Positions 38,101 through 50,100 of a stretch of 64,000 nt of DNA are shown one piece after another; the stretch's first letter is position 1, and every line of letters starts with the position of its first letter. The position numbers and the translations under genes were made by a program. Where the stretch lies: NCBI RefSeq assembly GCF_001522545.3, contig NC_031797.1:4640987-4704986 (forward strand), written 5' to 3'. A model generated the notes under the pieces. It made no database searches. It saw nothing but the letters and a program-made list of their open reading frames with translations, and had not been told where the DNA came from. The DNA comes from Parus major (Eukaryota > Chordata > Aves > Passeriformes > Paridae).

Positions 38101-41100
38101 GACCTGGCAGAGGGGACACAGGTCCTGGCTGAGGGGACACTGACCTGGCTGAGGGGACACAGGTCCTGGCAGAGGGGACACTGACCTGGCAGAGGGGACA
38201 CTGACCTGGCAGAGGGGACACTGACCTGGCTGAGGGGACACAGGTCCTGGCTGAGGGGACACAGGTCCTGGCTGAGGGGACACAGGTCCTGGCTGAGGGG
38301 ACACTGACCTGGCTGAGGGGACACTGACCTGGCAGAGGGGACATGGCTGAGCCCCCCCAGACAGAAACACCAGAGTGCTCTGGGCTGGAAGGGACCTTAA
38401 AGCCCATCCAGTGCCAGCCCTGCCATGGCAGGGACACCTTCCACTGTCCCAGGCTGCTCCCAGCCCTGTCCAGCCTGGCCCTGGACACGGTGCCAGGGAT
38501 GGGGCAGCCTCTCAAACACCACCATGGGCAGAGAGCTCTTGATTTGCAGGATTTTAAATCCATCCTTTCCTGCAGTTACTGTGGGCCACAAGTTTAATGG
38601 CATCTGTGTCCCTAGGGTTGCAGAGAAGCATCCAAGGAGACTTTTGAAAGCCAGGTGAGCTGTGTGGCTCCCAGAAAAACCAGGATTCCCACCGAGGTGC
38701 TGACTTGCCCCTAAAACTGTGTCCATCTCTGCACTGACCACAGGGGAACCCTGGATGGGTGGCCCAGCCTAAACTGCCACACTCTGGGGTGGTGGCAGGG
38801 GTCACCTTACCTGCTTCTGACCTGCTTTTGTGGTCTCCAGAAAGAGACTTCTGCCTCTGACCTTGGGCATCCTCTGTTAGCACTCTGTTATTTTGGGCCA
38901 TGGCATGATCTGACCTGCAGTAACACACGAGGCAAACCCCTCACCAATGATTTCAGGACCATGCCCATGGTTTGGGTTGGAAGGACCTTAAAGCCCATCC
39001 TGTTCTCACAGGACACCTTCCACTAGAGCAGGCTGCTCAGAGACAGGAGCTTTAGCAAGCCACACAAACTCTTCTAGCCAGGTATCAAGTCTCTGTTTCC
39101 TCACCCGGTGTCATTCCAGCATCATTACATCCCATCTAGCTTTAGTTTATTGCTGTGGATATCGTTATCATTAATATTATTTTTATTGGCTCTTAAGGAA
39201 GAATTTAATCTTCAAGCCTTCTCAGATCACAAGAGATTCTTAGCAGCAGCAGTGCACTTTGGCCACGTTAGAAATACTTTATAAAAGAGAAAATAAACAA
39301 ATAAAAAATAATGGTGTATAAATCCCTTTTTAATTGCACCTAAATCCTGAAACTCAAACTCCTAGTCATGGAGGAAAATCCTGTAATTAGGAGTGATTAT
39401 CACCTTTTAGTCCTAGGCAGGAGGGAGGTGGGAATGGGAAAACCTCGTTTCAAATGCTATTTCCTTTTTTTTTAATAGAACAAGCAGTTTTTCTTTTTCT
39501 TTTCTTTAAAAAGAGCCTCGGGACTGGGGGATGTTTTTGGCTATTGTTAGCATCAAAGTCAGAAGAGCCACAGCTGGTCTCTTCCCAGAGAATCACCAAG
39601 AGCGCAGCATTTGGGAGTGGTACCCTGGTACCTGCGGGGAGGGGGACTCGGAAGGGGAGGGGAGAATACCAGCACTGAGGGTCCGAGCACTGAAATCTCA
39701 GCATTTTAAGAAAAAAGAGAAGGACAGACAGAGAGAAAGAGAGAGAGAGAGAAAGAGAGAGACAGATACTGTGTCAATACTGCACTGGATTTCTCAAAAA
39801 TCACACAGCTTTAATACCTGTGCCCTAGGAAAGCCACTCCTTTGGTAGCTGATCGAGAGGTGGGGGCTGCGGGCAGAGGGAAAGGCAGAGCCAGGGACAG
39901 GGCTGGCATTCAGTTCTGCACAGGGAAAGCACCAAGCACCACTGGGACCACTGACACACTGCAAACCCCCTGTGCACTCTCCCATGTGCCTCACCCGCTC
40001 GGGATGCACACATGGGAGGCAGCAGGAGCTTCTTGGGGACAAACAGGGAGATGAGAAGAGGGAAAAGAGGCATTTTCAGCTCCAATGTCACTGGCCAGAT
40101 TGCTGGTTGCTGTTTGCAATGGCTGCAGCTGCCAGATGTGCCCCAGCACTGCTGCATGCCTGCACAGCTGCATTCTCCTCACACGCTCCCTTAGAAGGAG
40201 GCTGTGCCTGGCTGGGTTTCGAGGCGCTGCACCAGGCAGCACAGGATGTGTCCCAGGAAGGGACAATGGGGACAGGCAGAGCCAGGAGGCAGCTGCCCCC
40301 TGCCCTTCCCTCCCAGCGCTCCCAGGACGAGGGGACACCTCCTCCAGGGGACTGTGCCCGGAGCTGGGGCACGGCCTGGCCACGGGCTCCCCGTGCACTC
40401 GTGGGTGCTCCAGGAGAGAAGAGCGTGGGGTTTGGGAACAGCAGGGAGCTCTGTCAGTGCCACGCTGGGCTGGCAGCCCCCTGCTCCTGCTGGTACTGGA
40501 GGGAACTGGGCAGTGACCAGTGAGCGAGCTCCCGTGGCTGGGGAAGCCTCGGAGCAGGGTCAGGGCTTTTCTTTGTGTGCAGGAGGTGGAACAAGAGCCA
40601 CACCTCAAGAAATAAATGAGCAATAATGTGACCCAGGGTCTGCTCTAACTCTTGGAATGACCCCCTGGGTTCTCACCATCTTTTCCACTTCCCAGATCCC
40701 TCCCTCCCCCAAAACAAAGGCTTGTCCCAAATAGCAGGGCTTCCATGGACAGGCGTTAGAGCTGTGTGACTCCTTTCCTCCTGGAGGGATTGAGGAGTTC
40801 AGTTACCACCGGGTGGGCAGGAACACTGGCTTCTCACAATGCGTTTGGAATAAACTACAGCACAGCATAACCAATCAAAACAGAAACAGGAAATCAAGAG
40901 AAAGCAAAAAACCCAACAGAACCAAAAATTTGGAAAGTAAGAGTAAATCCACTTCAAAGAAACCAGAATTGTATAACGAAAAGAAACTATACATATTTAT
41001 ATATCGAAAAAATAATTCATAATTAATTTAAAAAGTGGCATGCAAAGAAGATTGTTACATTCTCCTATCATGCATCAGGCCCAATGTCCAAACGGCAAGG

Positions 41101-44100
41101 TAACCATGACGACAAAAAAGTGCAAGAACTCAGCAACATTACCAAAGGATGCATAGAGAGGCCCACAATGCAACTCAACTCATCTCCGTGAGACCCGGGA
41201 ACGCGCGGGTCTCGCTCATCTTAAAGATTTCTTGCTTTTTCTCTTTTCATTTTTTAAAATTGTTTTTCATTTTTTTTTTTTTTTTCTCTTACGAATGTAA
41301 AAATGTGGGTAAAGAAAGTAAAAAAGAAAAAAACCACACCAACCTTCTCGTAGCTCTGAGGGATGTTAAGGGGGTTTGATGCGGAACACAATGACATGAG
41401 GAGAAGAGAAAAATAGGGGAAACACAGAGAGAGTAAAAAAAGGCCTTCTCAAGGCTGTCAGCTGCAAATTGATTGATTTTTTTTTTCTCTTAACCAAAAT
41501 AAAAAGAAAGGAAAAAAAATGAAGATAGTAACGACCCTCTTTCCTGCCTTCCTAGCGCTCCCCCTCCCATCCCTCGAAGCCCGACCAAGCTCGGCAGGGA
41601 GGCCAGGCTGGAGCAATCCTAGCTCAGAATCAGCCCCCAGAGGGGTGCTGAGCCCAGGCAGGATTGTCCCTCCCTGCAGCCCCTCTGCTCCTCGGAGAAG
41701 GGGAGCGGAGCCCGCCCGGGCAGAGCGGCCCCGGCCGGGACCCGTCCCCGCAATCCCCCCAGCCCCACACCCAGCCCTGCTCACTCTCACTCCACCATGG
41801 GACTGAATAAGGAAAAAAGAAATAATTAGAAGAAGGAAAAGAAAAGCAAAACCAAACCAAACCATTTCCTTGCAATGTTCAAACTTACAACTCCTATCCC
41901 AGGTGGTCTATAGAGACAAGCATGTTATGGGAGAAACAAGTCAATTGGAAACACAAGAGTGCTGGAGACTCTTTTAAAACAAAAAACGGGAAGAAAAATG
42001 TGCATGAACTCTCCCTCCCACCAAAGCAAATCCATTTCAGAATTTTGTTACCTTTCCACGATATTAACACACAAGAAACAAGGAATTAAACAGCATGAAA
42101 AACACCCAAAGCACAGGCCGAGCTGGCACCGCTGTTTTCTGCACGCCCTCGGCAGGTTAGTGCTGGTTTGCAGGCCCAGTACACACGGGGCTAACTGGGG
42201 TAGGAACGGGGCTGTCACCTGGAGCCCTCTCATCCAGGTGTGGAGACAACACCAGTTACAACCTTTGTCTCCTAGGTACTTTCCGAGTGGCCAGAAAAGT
42301 AGAGGAAATTTATAAACAAAACAATAATGAAAAAACCCCACATTTTTTCCTGTTTCTTTTCTTTTTAGATTTTTTTTTTTTTAAAAAAAGAACCCAAACC
42401 ATTCCAGCTAAGCTGTCTGCAATGGATTCAGCCCTGAATTAGTATCGGATCCAGATTTACGTTCCCAAAAATGGAATTTCGGGGCCCAGGCGACAGGGCA
42501 AATTTCAAACGCAATTTTCCAGCTGGCCACAAAAGGCTATTTAAAAATTTAGCTTGGAAACATTAAATTATTAAAAGCCTTCTCTCCATGTGCATGTGAT
42601 TTAGTGAGCGTGAGACACGAGAGAGAGAGAAAGAGAGAGAGAAAGGAGTGCACACAGGAGCATGGCTCTGCATTGGACTGCAGATTAACGGGGGTGTAGG
42701 TGGGAGGCGCCTCCTCTGTCGATGGGATGGAAATGGGAACAGTTTGCTGGGATGTAACTTCTCTTTTTTCCTCCCAATGGTTTTTTGGGTTTTTTTTTTT
42801 CTTTTTTTCCAAATTGAGAAGGACCAGCCCTGCTCTCTTATTACCAAAAGGGCTTCTGCTGTGGAAAGATGTTAAGCCAAAGCTACACACAAAATATTAC
42901 AGGTCATAGAGAACAAAATAAGAGAGAGTGGAGAGGCTGTTGGCCGCTGGGGTGGGAGAACATCGAGGGGCATGGATGTCATTTGTTCCCTGATGTGGGG
43001 TGAAGGGGCTGCCACTGAGGCAGGGATGGCTGCTGGTGGCCCCAGCTCCGTGCCCAGCGTTTGTGCCCAAGGAACCGGGGACAAATTACTGCTGGCACAG
43101 GGAAAAGCAGCTGGGACCGAGGGGAGCAGTGCCAATGCAGTCTGGGGGGATCCAGGGCACTCCCCTCCTCTCCACCCCAGCAGCAGAGCTCATCCAGCCG
43201 GCTCCAGAGAGCAGGGATGCTTTGGGACAAAGGGAATCGTGGTCTCTAGAGGAGCGGCCGGGGGGATTTGCCCCGGCAGCTTTGGGGTGCGCTGCCCTGG
43301 TCGCGCTCGGCGGCTCGGGGGGCTCGGGGGGCTCCGGGACCCCTGTGCCGCCCCAGCTGCCCGGGAGGGGTGCCAGGGGCCCGGAGGAGCCGGGAGGAGC
43401 CCGGAGGAGCCCGGAGGAGCCCGGAGGAGCCCGGAGGAGCCCGGAGAAGGGTGTGTGCAGTGAGCCGCTGTGCTCCCTACCTCTCACGTAAAGGTTAGCG
43501 GGGGACGAGTAGCGCACCCCGGCGCTGTTGCTGGCCACGCACTCGTACTTGCCCTGGTCCGTCTCCTCGCTGCTCTCGATCTGCAGCCCACCTGTGAGGG
43601 GACAAGACACGGCAGCACACACACATTGGTCACGGCTCTGCTTCTGGGCTTCCCCCCGGGCTCGCTCTCACCCGCCGCCATCGGAAAATCCAATCCCCCC
43701 TCTCCAGCCCCTGCTGCTCTTTGTCCTGAACTCTTCAGCAAAAGCACCGAGTTTTGTGGCTTCTGCAATGCAGGCGTTCTGCACCAGAACTCCCGAAATC
43801 AGCCTCAATAATCCATATTACTGTGATCCCCAGAAATCCATCAGCACGAAGTTGACTTTCCCCTGCTCAATTTGAAGCGGTGACCATAAAAGTGAAAGGC
43901 TTTGTCACCCACTGCCTGGGGAATTTCCATCACCGCTGCCTTTGTTTTGTGCCGATACCTGCTCCTCAGGAAGTCTAGGGGAGATAAGAACCCCTGTGAA
44001 AAGCACCTTACTGATAGTAAATATTCCCCAGGGAAAACCCTATAAATGCTGCATTGGAACTTCAAAATTGCCTGCATGGTTTACATCATCTGGGCCAAAA

Positions 44101-47100
44101 GGATTAAGGTTTTTCTTAAACTTGTGTATTATTGCAGGCTACAAGAATATACCCAGAGCCCAAACTAAAGATTCCTGTCAGCAAATATGCAGAGAGATGC
44201 AGCATGGAACTACATGGAAGAAAATTGCCTCATTTACCTCAGAAGGCTTCATCCCTGCAAAACTCCAGTTAAAATACATACTACATAAATAATTCAACAG
44301 GCTCTCAAATGTTTTATGTATTAGGAGTACATGATTACACTACAGATATGGACAGAGCTCACATGTGGTAAGATTCTTAACTCCCATCTCTGGAAAAAAA
44401 CCCCACCTATATATGAAAACCAAACAATTCCAGCTCAGTGTAATAGTATTGATAAAATCTTAAGTGAGAGGAGTGCAAATGAGATCATTGTTGGTTGCAG
44501 ATACAGCCTTTTCAGGGAGGAAAAAGCAGTGTGTTCACAGAGGACCCAGAGCTCACGTTCCCTGCGTGGGAACGATGCTGGTGGGGGACGTGGGGCTGGG
44601 AGAGGATTTGGGACAGGGCTGGGGTGTGAGTGCAATTCCCCACAGCATCCCCTGTGCCTGGGAGCTCCTAAAGGCACAACAGAGGAAATGAAACCCCAAA
44701 AAACCCCCACCCAGGCCAGTAAACCAAACAAAATCCATTCCAAAAGAATCTGCGGGTATTTCAGCACAACAGGAGTTAAAACCCAAACTGGCTGGAGCTT
44801 CCCACTGAGCACCCAGCTGAGCATATTTCATATGGAATTACAGCTCCAGCTCTGCTGTTGGAGAGTGGAAAAGCTGGCTGCTGAGTTTCCCCAGAAATTT
44901 CTGATAATTTGGACAAATCTGTGGGTTCTTCCCATTGGTTCCAGATACATTTTCTGTGCTGCTCACGAGCATCACTGGTCTGGGAGAACCCAGGGGAGAT
45001 GAAGCCCCGCTCCAGAGCAGGAAGGGAACCAAGGACTGCAGTGGGCAGCATTCCCTGGGGAATAGGGACTCACCCCTCCCTCCCTGCCCACTCCTCACCC
45101 CTGCTGGTCAAGGCAATGCAGAAATGAGGCTGCAGAGAGGGTGAGGAGTGTTCAGCACCTGTCAGGAGCCAACAGAGATGAAGTGTGAAAACGTAAATCT
45201 CACCTACAGCACCTCCTGTTGCTTTTACCAGCAGAAAATGATGGAATTTTAAATGTGCCAGTGGAGATAAAACCAAAGCAGGGTTTTCCAAGGGGTGCAC
45301 ACCCAGTTCCTCCTGCCTTTCAGCTTGAGGTCAATTTTTGACTCCATTAAAGAGACAGTGCAGAAGCTACTTACCACAGATCTTTCCCAGAGAAACCTAA
45401 GGGTAAGAGAGTGGGGAGGAAGTGGAAAGAGGCTCTGGAGCCAAACAAATGAGTACTCTGAGATGGTAAGTGCTGAAGATCTGCCTGAGCAAAGGACTGG
45501 AAAACTCTCATCACCATCAGCAGCTTGGGAGCACTTTGCACCAATCAAGAGAAAGTCCTAAGTATTTACCAAGCTTTGATAGCATTTAATGCTTGAGATA
45601 AACTTCAGTCCTTCATAGTCCTGGAGAGATTAGCTCTTAAAACTCTGCCATAAATCTGAGGCAGCGCAGCCGGAGACGTTATTAAAATAACAATATCAGT
45701 ATTACCAAGTGCACCCAGCAAACAAAAAAGGACATTATAACCATAGATAAAATAAAGACAGGTATAAAAAAGAAATATTCAGAGGTGAAGCAGGACGAGA
45801 AAACATAACAACAATACAAATCTGTACTGAGCACAGGGCAATGAAACGGGATCTGTGTGGAGAGAAGTGTTTGGAGAGTGGGTGAGTGAGTGAGCTGGGG
45901 GTGTCTTACCTCGGATCGGTGTACCTTCTGCAAAGAAAACAAAGAAAATGAGTGAAATGACTGCAAAACCCCAAACACCTGCACTGCCCGTGGGAAAAGG
46001 ACCTGAGTCAAGGAAGACAGTTCCCAGCAGGAAACTTCTTGGTCTATCTCAAATTCCAGGACACTGAGAAGGGCTGGGGGTACTTTAGGTGGGGTGTCCT
46101 TTGAGCAGCCCAGTCCAGCTGGCTCTTTGCAGAGTCTCTGTGGCTCTTGGCTTCAAAGGGCTTGAGACTGGCTCCACTTTGTTGTAGGAATGTACAGAAA
46201 CCTCTCAGGCTCTCAGCTAACATCACTGTTGGCTACTCACTGAGTACATGATGACCCTGCATTTACCTCAGCACTGCTGGGGACAGGGATGGGGACAGGG
46301 ATGGAAACAGGGATGGGGACAGGGATGGGGACAGGGATGGGGACAGGGATGGGGACAGGGATGGGCTGGGACAGGGCTGGGGACAGGGATGGGGACAGGG
46401 ATGGGCTGGGACAGGGCTGGGGACAGGGATGGGACAGGGATGGGACAGGGATGGGACAGGGATGGGGNNNNNNNNNNNNNNNNNNNNNNNNNNNNNNNNN
46501 NNNNNNNNNNNNNNNNNNNNNNNNNNNNNNNNNNNNNNNNNNNNNNNNNNNNNNNNNNNNNNNNNNNNNNNNNNNNNNNNNNNNNNNNNNNNNNNNNNNN
46601 NNNNNNNNNNNNNNNNNNNNNNNNNNNNNNNNNNNNNNNNNNNNNNNNNNNNNNNNNNNNNNNNNNNNNNNNNNNNNNNNNNNNNNNNNNNNNNNNNNNN
46701 NNNNNNNNNNNNNNNNNNNNNNNNNNNNNNNNNNNNNNNNNNNNNNNNNNNNNNNNNNNNNNNNNNNNNNNNNNNNNNNNNNNNNNNNNNNNNNNNNNNN
46801 NNNNNNNNNNNNTGGGGACAGGGATGGGCTGGGACAGGGCAGGGACAGGGATGGGGACACACGGTGCCTGGCACTGCACTGAGCTGCAGGTCTGACCCCA
46901 CCTTGCCTTGTAAATCCCCAGCTCCCCACGGCAGCTCTCGGCTCAGACGTGGGAGAGCTCAGAGCGTGCCCTGCTCAGCACCTCTGGCATCCCTCGGGCT
47001 CTGCACAGGGACTGAGGCAGATCTGGGCACTGCAGAGGTGACAGGGCTCCCTGGTACCTCCTGCAGCGGCTCTGGAGCCGCCCTGATGCCAGCGAGGAGG

Positions 47101-50100
47101 GGCTGTGTGGAGAGAAGAGCCCTGCTGCACTTCCCTGCTGCCTGGGGTATTTTATTCCAAGCCCCTCCTGTTGTCCCTCAGTGCCCAGCCTCGGGCAGGG
47201 GGCAGGGAGTGACAGTCAGGGTAAAACCCCTGTCCCCCATCTGACCTCCTGGGGCTGCAACCAAACCATCTTCCTTTGAAAACACGGCAGGTCCTTTTGC
47301 TCACAGTGGCATTCAAAACTTATCAAAGAAGGGGGTTCAGCTGGTGGGTTTTTACCCCAATCCTGAGAACAGGGCAGATCCCGCAGTGCCAAGTTTTGCC
47401 TCTCCCTAGGGAGAGATGCACGAGCTCCTCTGCAATGGTGACACTGCTGCCACCCTGCAGCACTCCCAGCCAGGGCTGTGGAGCACATCAAATGACAAAT
47501 ATCAGCCTCTCACCCTCTCCTCTCCCCTGGGGAGGAACAGCACAGTCATCATCCTGCTTTACACATGGGGAAACTGAGGCAGAGGTGAAGCAACTTGCCC
47601 AAAGCCAGGGAGGGAAGACTGTGGCACAGGCAAGAACAGGAGTCAAAGCCTCCTCCGTGCCAGTCTTCTGCCTTAACCAAAACCCCCTTCCCTCCTTATC
47701 CTTCAGCCCTGCTCATCCTTCTGCTGCGGTTCAATCCTCCATTCTCAGGATAGAAGGTAAAAATACAGAGATACTAATTAGAGTTCACCTTTATTTTTCA
47801 AAGGAGCTAAGGCAACAGAGGCATTATAGTGTTAGGGATTAGACTCTAGTTAGACTCAGCTTCTAGTTATGAGGTTAGGTTATTAGCTAGAGAAAAGTTA
47901 GCATCTAGTTAGGGTTAGGAACTAGCTAAGGTTAATGAAGCAGGTTGTTAGCTCTCAGGACAAAAGTTGGAGAGACAGCGCTTGGAAGAGGTGGGGGAGC
48001 ATGGGCTCGGGTAGATCACCACCCAGGAGGTGGCAGGAAGGTTGAAAAAGCAAGAGAGAGAGAGAGAAAGCAGCAAAAAGGTCATAGATCAACTCAGTGG
48101 AAATATAAACAGCCTCTGATACATCCTTCTGTCTCAAAATTGGAGTGAAAATCTGCCATCTGTGGCACCAATATGGAACAAGGCTAATGGGAAGAGGGTA
48201 GAGGAGGGGAAGAGATCCCAACATCACCCGTGGCTCAAAAGCTTCTCTGGCCTTGGCTAAGCCTGGCAGTTTCCTGTGAAAGTTCACTCTAATTGACAGC
48301 AGAAAGGTGCTGAAGTTAGAGCTGTGCAAGCCCAGACACAACAGCAGCAGAGCAGCCTCCTGTGTCACTGCAGGTTTGTCACCTGGGGCTCCTGTGAGCA
48401 GCAGCCCTGCCCTGGAAGGGGCACAGCAGCTCTGGGCACAGCTTGCCCGGGGGCCAGGGCTCTGTGAGAGGTGGCAGGGCCAGCCTGGGCTGCCCAGCTC
48501 CAGCTCTGGCACACGGGGAGGGGCTGCACAGATGATGCCCCACACCAGAATTGGAGTCAAACGAGCTCGAGCAGCACTTTGGCTGGGGGCACAGACACAG
48601 ATGGGAGATTTTCCACTGTTGGAGTTTCACATCTAACCAGCTCCATGTTCAACACAGGGGCAGCAGGAGGGGGCTGGAAGGGGAGAATTATTTATTAATT
48701 AATTATTCTGAGCAGCTCTGACAGGTCCTGGGGGGATTGATACGGGGTCGTGGGGGCACAGGGGAGGGTCCTGCAGCCAATACTTGGCTTGCCTGGCATC
48801 CTACACAGGGCAGGAGCACGTGCACAAGGCTGCCAGGACCTAGGGCACAGTGGGGACACAGCTTTGCAGGAAGAGCTCACACTGGATGCTGACTTTTGGA
48901 GTGGAAAGCTGGTTTGGGATGCTACGTGCAGACTTCTCACACTGCCTTGCACAGCCTCTCTGGATCTCCAGATCTGCCTATTTAGGGCAAATTTTGAGGC
49001 TGTGTGAGCCCAGATGGCCAGCCTGGGGTTTAGCAGCAGAGGCAAAAGGCAGCTTAAAGGCCTTGCCTGTGGATTATAAAGGCCCAAGATGGTGCCAGGC
49101 AGAATTCCCTGTGCAGGTGTCCCCCTCTGTCACTGAGGATGGGGTCTGCTCTCCCACCATCCTTTCCCCGAGCTGCCCACGGATTCTGGGGGAGGAGGAG
49201 GAGGAGGAGGAGGAGGAGGAGGAGGAGGAGGAGGACAGTCACCATTGCCATGGCAATGACAGAAAACACATCCCCACCTTCTGTCAGGCCACGTGTGGGA
49301 ACATGTGTGTGCTGAGCTGCTCTCCCCAGGGCTGGAGCAGCTTTCTGCTCCAGACAAGCAGGAAACCCTCGGGGTCTCTGCAGCTCTGCCAGGCTGGATC
49401 CTGGAGGGCAGCTACAGCCTGACATCCCAGGAATGGGGAACAGGGGGAATGGAGGGGAATGGGGGGGACAGGGGGAATGGAGGGGAATGGAGGGGACAGG
49501 GGAACAGGGGGAACAGGGGGAATGGAGGGGACAGGGGGAATGGAGGGGACAGGGGGGACTTGGCCCCCATGGGAACAGCAGCTCTGGGGAAGGTCCTGCA
49601 GGGGCTCTTCCCTTCCTCAACCCTTCCCCACAGCCACCAGCCTGTGATTTACAGCCTCAGTTTGGAAATGCTGCACCCCCAATTCTCCCTCCTCAAAATG
49701 CCAATAACTCTGTTAGATGTGAAACTCCAAGGCCTCCTGCAGGTGTGAACACAATTACCACAGTTCCAGGGTACAAGCTATTGTGTAATTGGGGAATTCC
49801 AGGACAACTGTTGCTAAGATACAAAAAAAAAAAAATCTATCCAATGTTAGGAGGTTCATATTTAGCTGTTATCTCTTTATACAGATAAATTAATTAGAAT
49901 TATTATTACTATTCTTTTTTTTTTGTAGCCTGCAATGCCCCTGCAGAAATTAATTTAGAGGGCAGAACATCCCTACTGAAAGAGTTAGTAGAAGAAATGC
50001 AGAGCATGCCTCTCAAGAAGCAGTTACAAAGGAATTAGTTTAAAGGGCAAGGGTTACAAATCTGCACATTAGCAGGTTTGGGGTTTTTTGGTTTGATTTG

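Larger units (their letters stand above)
31131..41343 (-). other. PTPRS: Intron between meB and Ig3 (10.2 kb)
   Basis: The longest intron in the window. It holds two UGCAUG motifs near meB (41039-41044, 41069-41074), CR1 fragments (38375-38510, 38966-39045), a 20/21-bp minisatellite (37978-38345), GA repeats (39729-39762, 32129-32172), and a GC-rich patch (31555-31760). A transcript-strand T-rich tract (31155-31290) leads into the Ig3 acceptor. No coding exon was recognised. Confidence 0.75.
41356..43480 (-). other. PTPRS: Intron upstream of meB (2.1 kb)
   Basis: Contains a 10-bp GC-rich tandem array just past the Ig2 donor (43381-43446), a GA repeat (42619-42645), transcript-strand A-rich runs near 42360-42385 and 42785-42810, and a GC- and CpG-rich patch (41540-41790) about 200-450 nt before meB. 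No CR1 was recognised, in contrast to neighbouring introns of similar composition. Confidence 0.7.

Noticed and set aside
37400..38563. 387-residue minus-strand open frame with repeated Ser-Ala-Arg/Pro-Leu-Pro-Gly-Gln units.
   Set aside because: The repeated part is the 20/21-bp minisatellite read in one frame, continuing into a CR1. It has no acceptor/donor structure fitting PTPRS.
38810..38835. Possible 6-nt or 11-nt microexon, cag|...|gtaagg, on the minus strand.
   Set aside because: There is no pyrimidine tract, the 11-nt version breaks frame, and no family peptide matches. meB is already explained elsewhere.
46237..46929. Long open frames of repeated Pro-Ser-His or Gly-Met-Gly-Thr around 46.5 kb.
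   Set aside because: Translations of the 12-bp minisatellite and an N gap; not genes.
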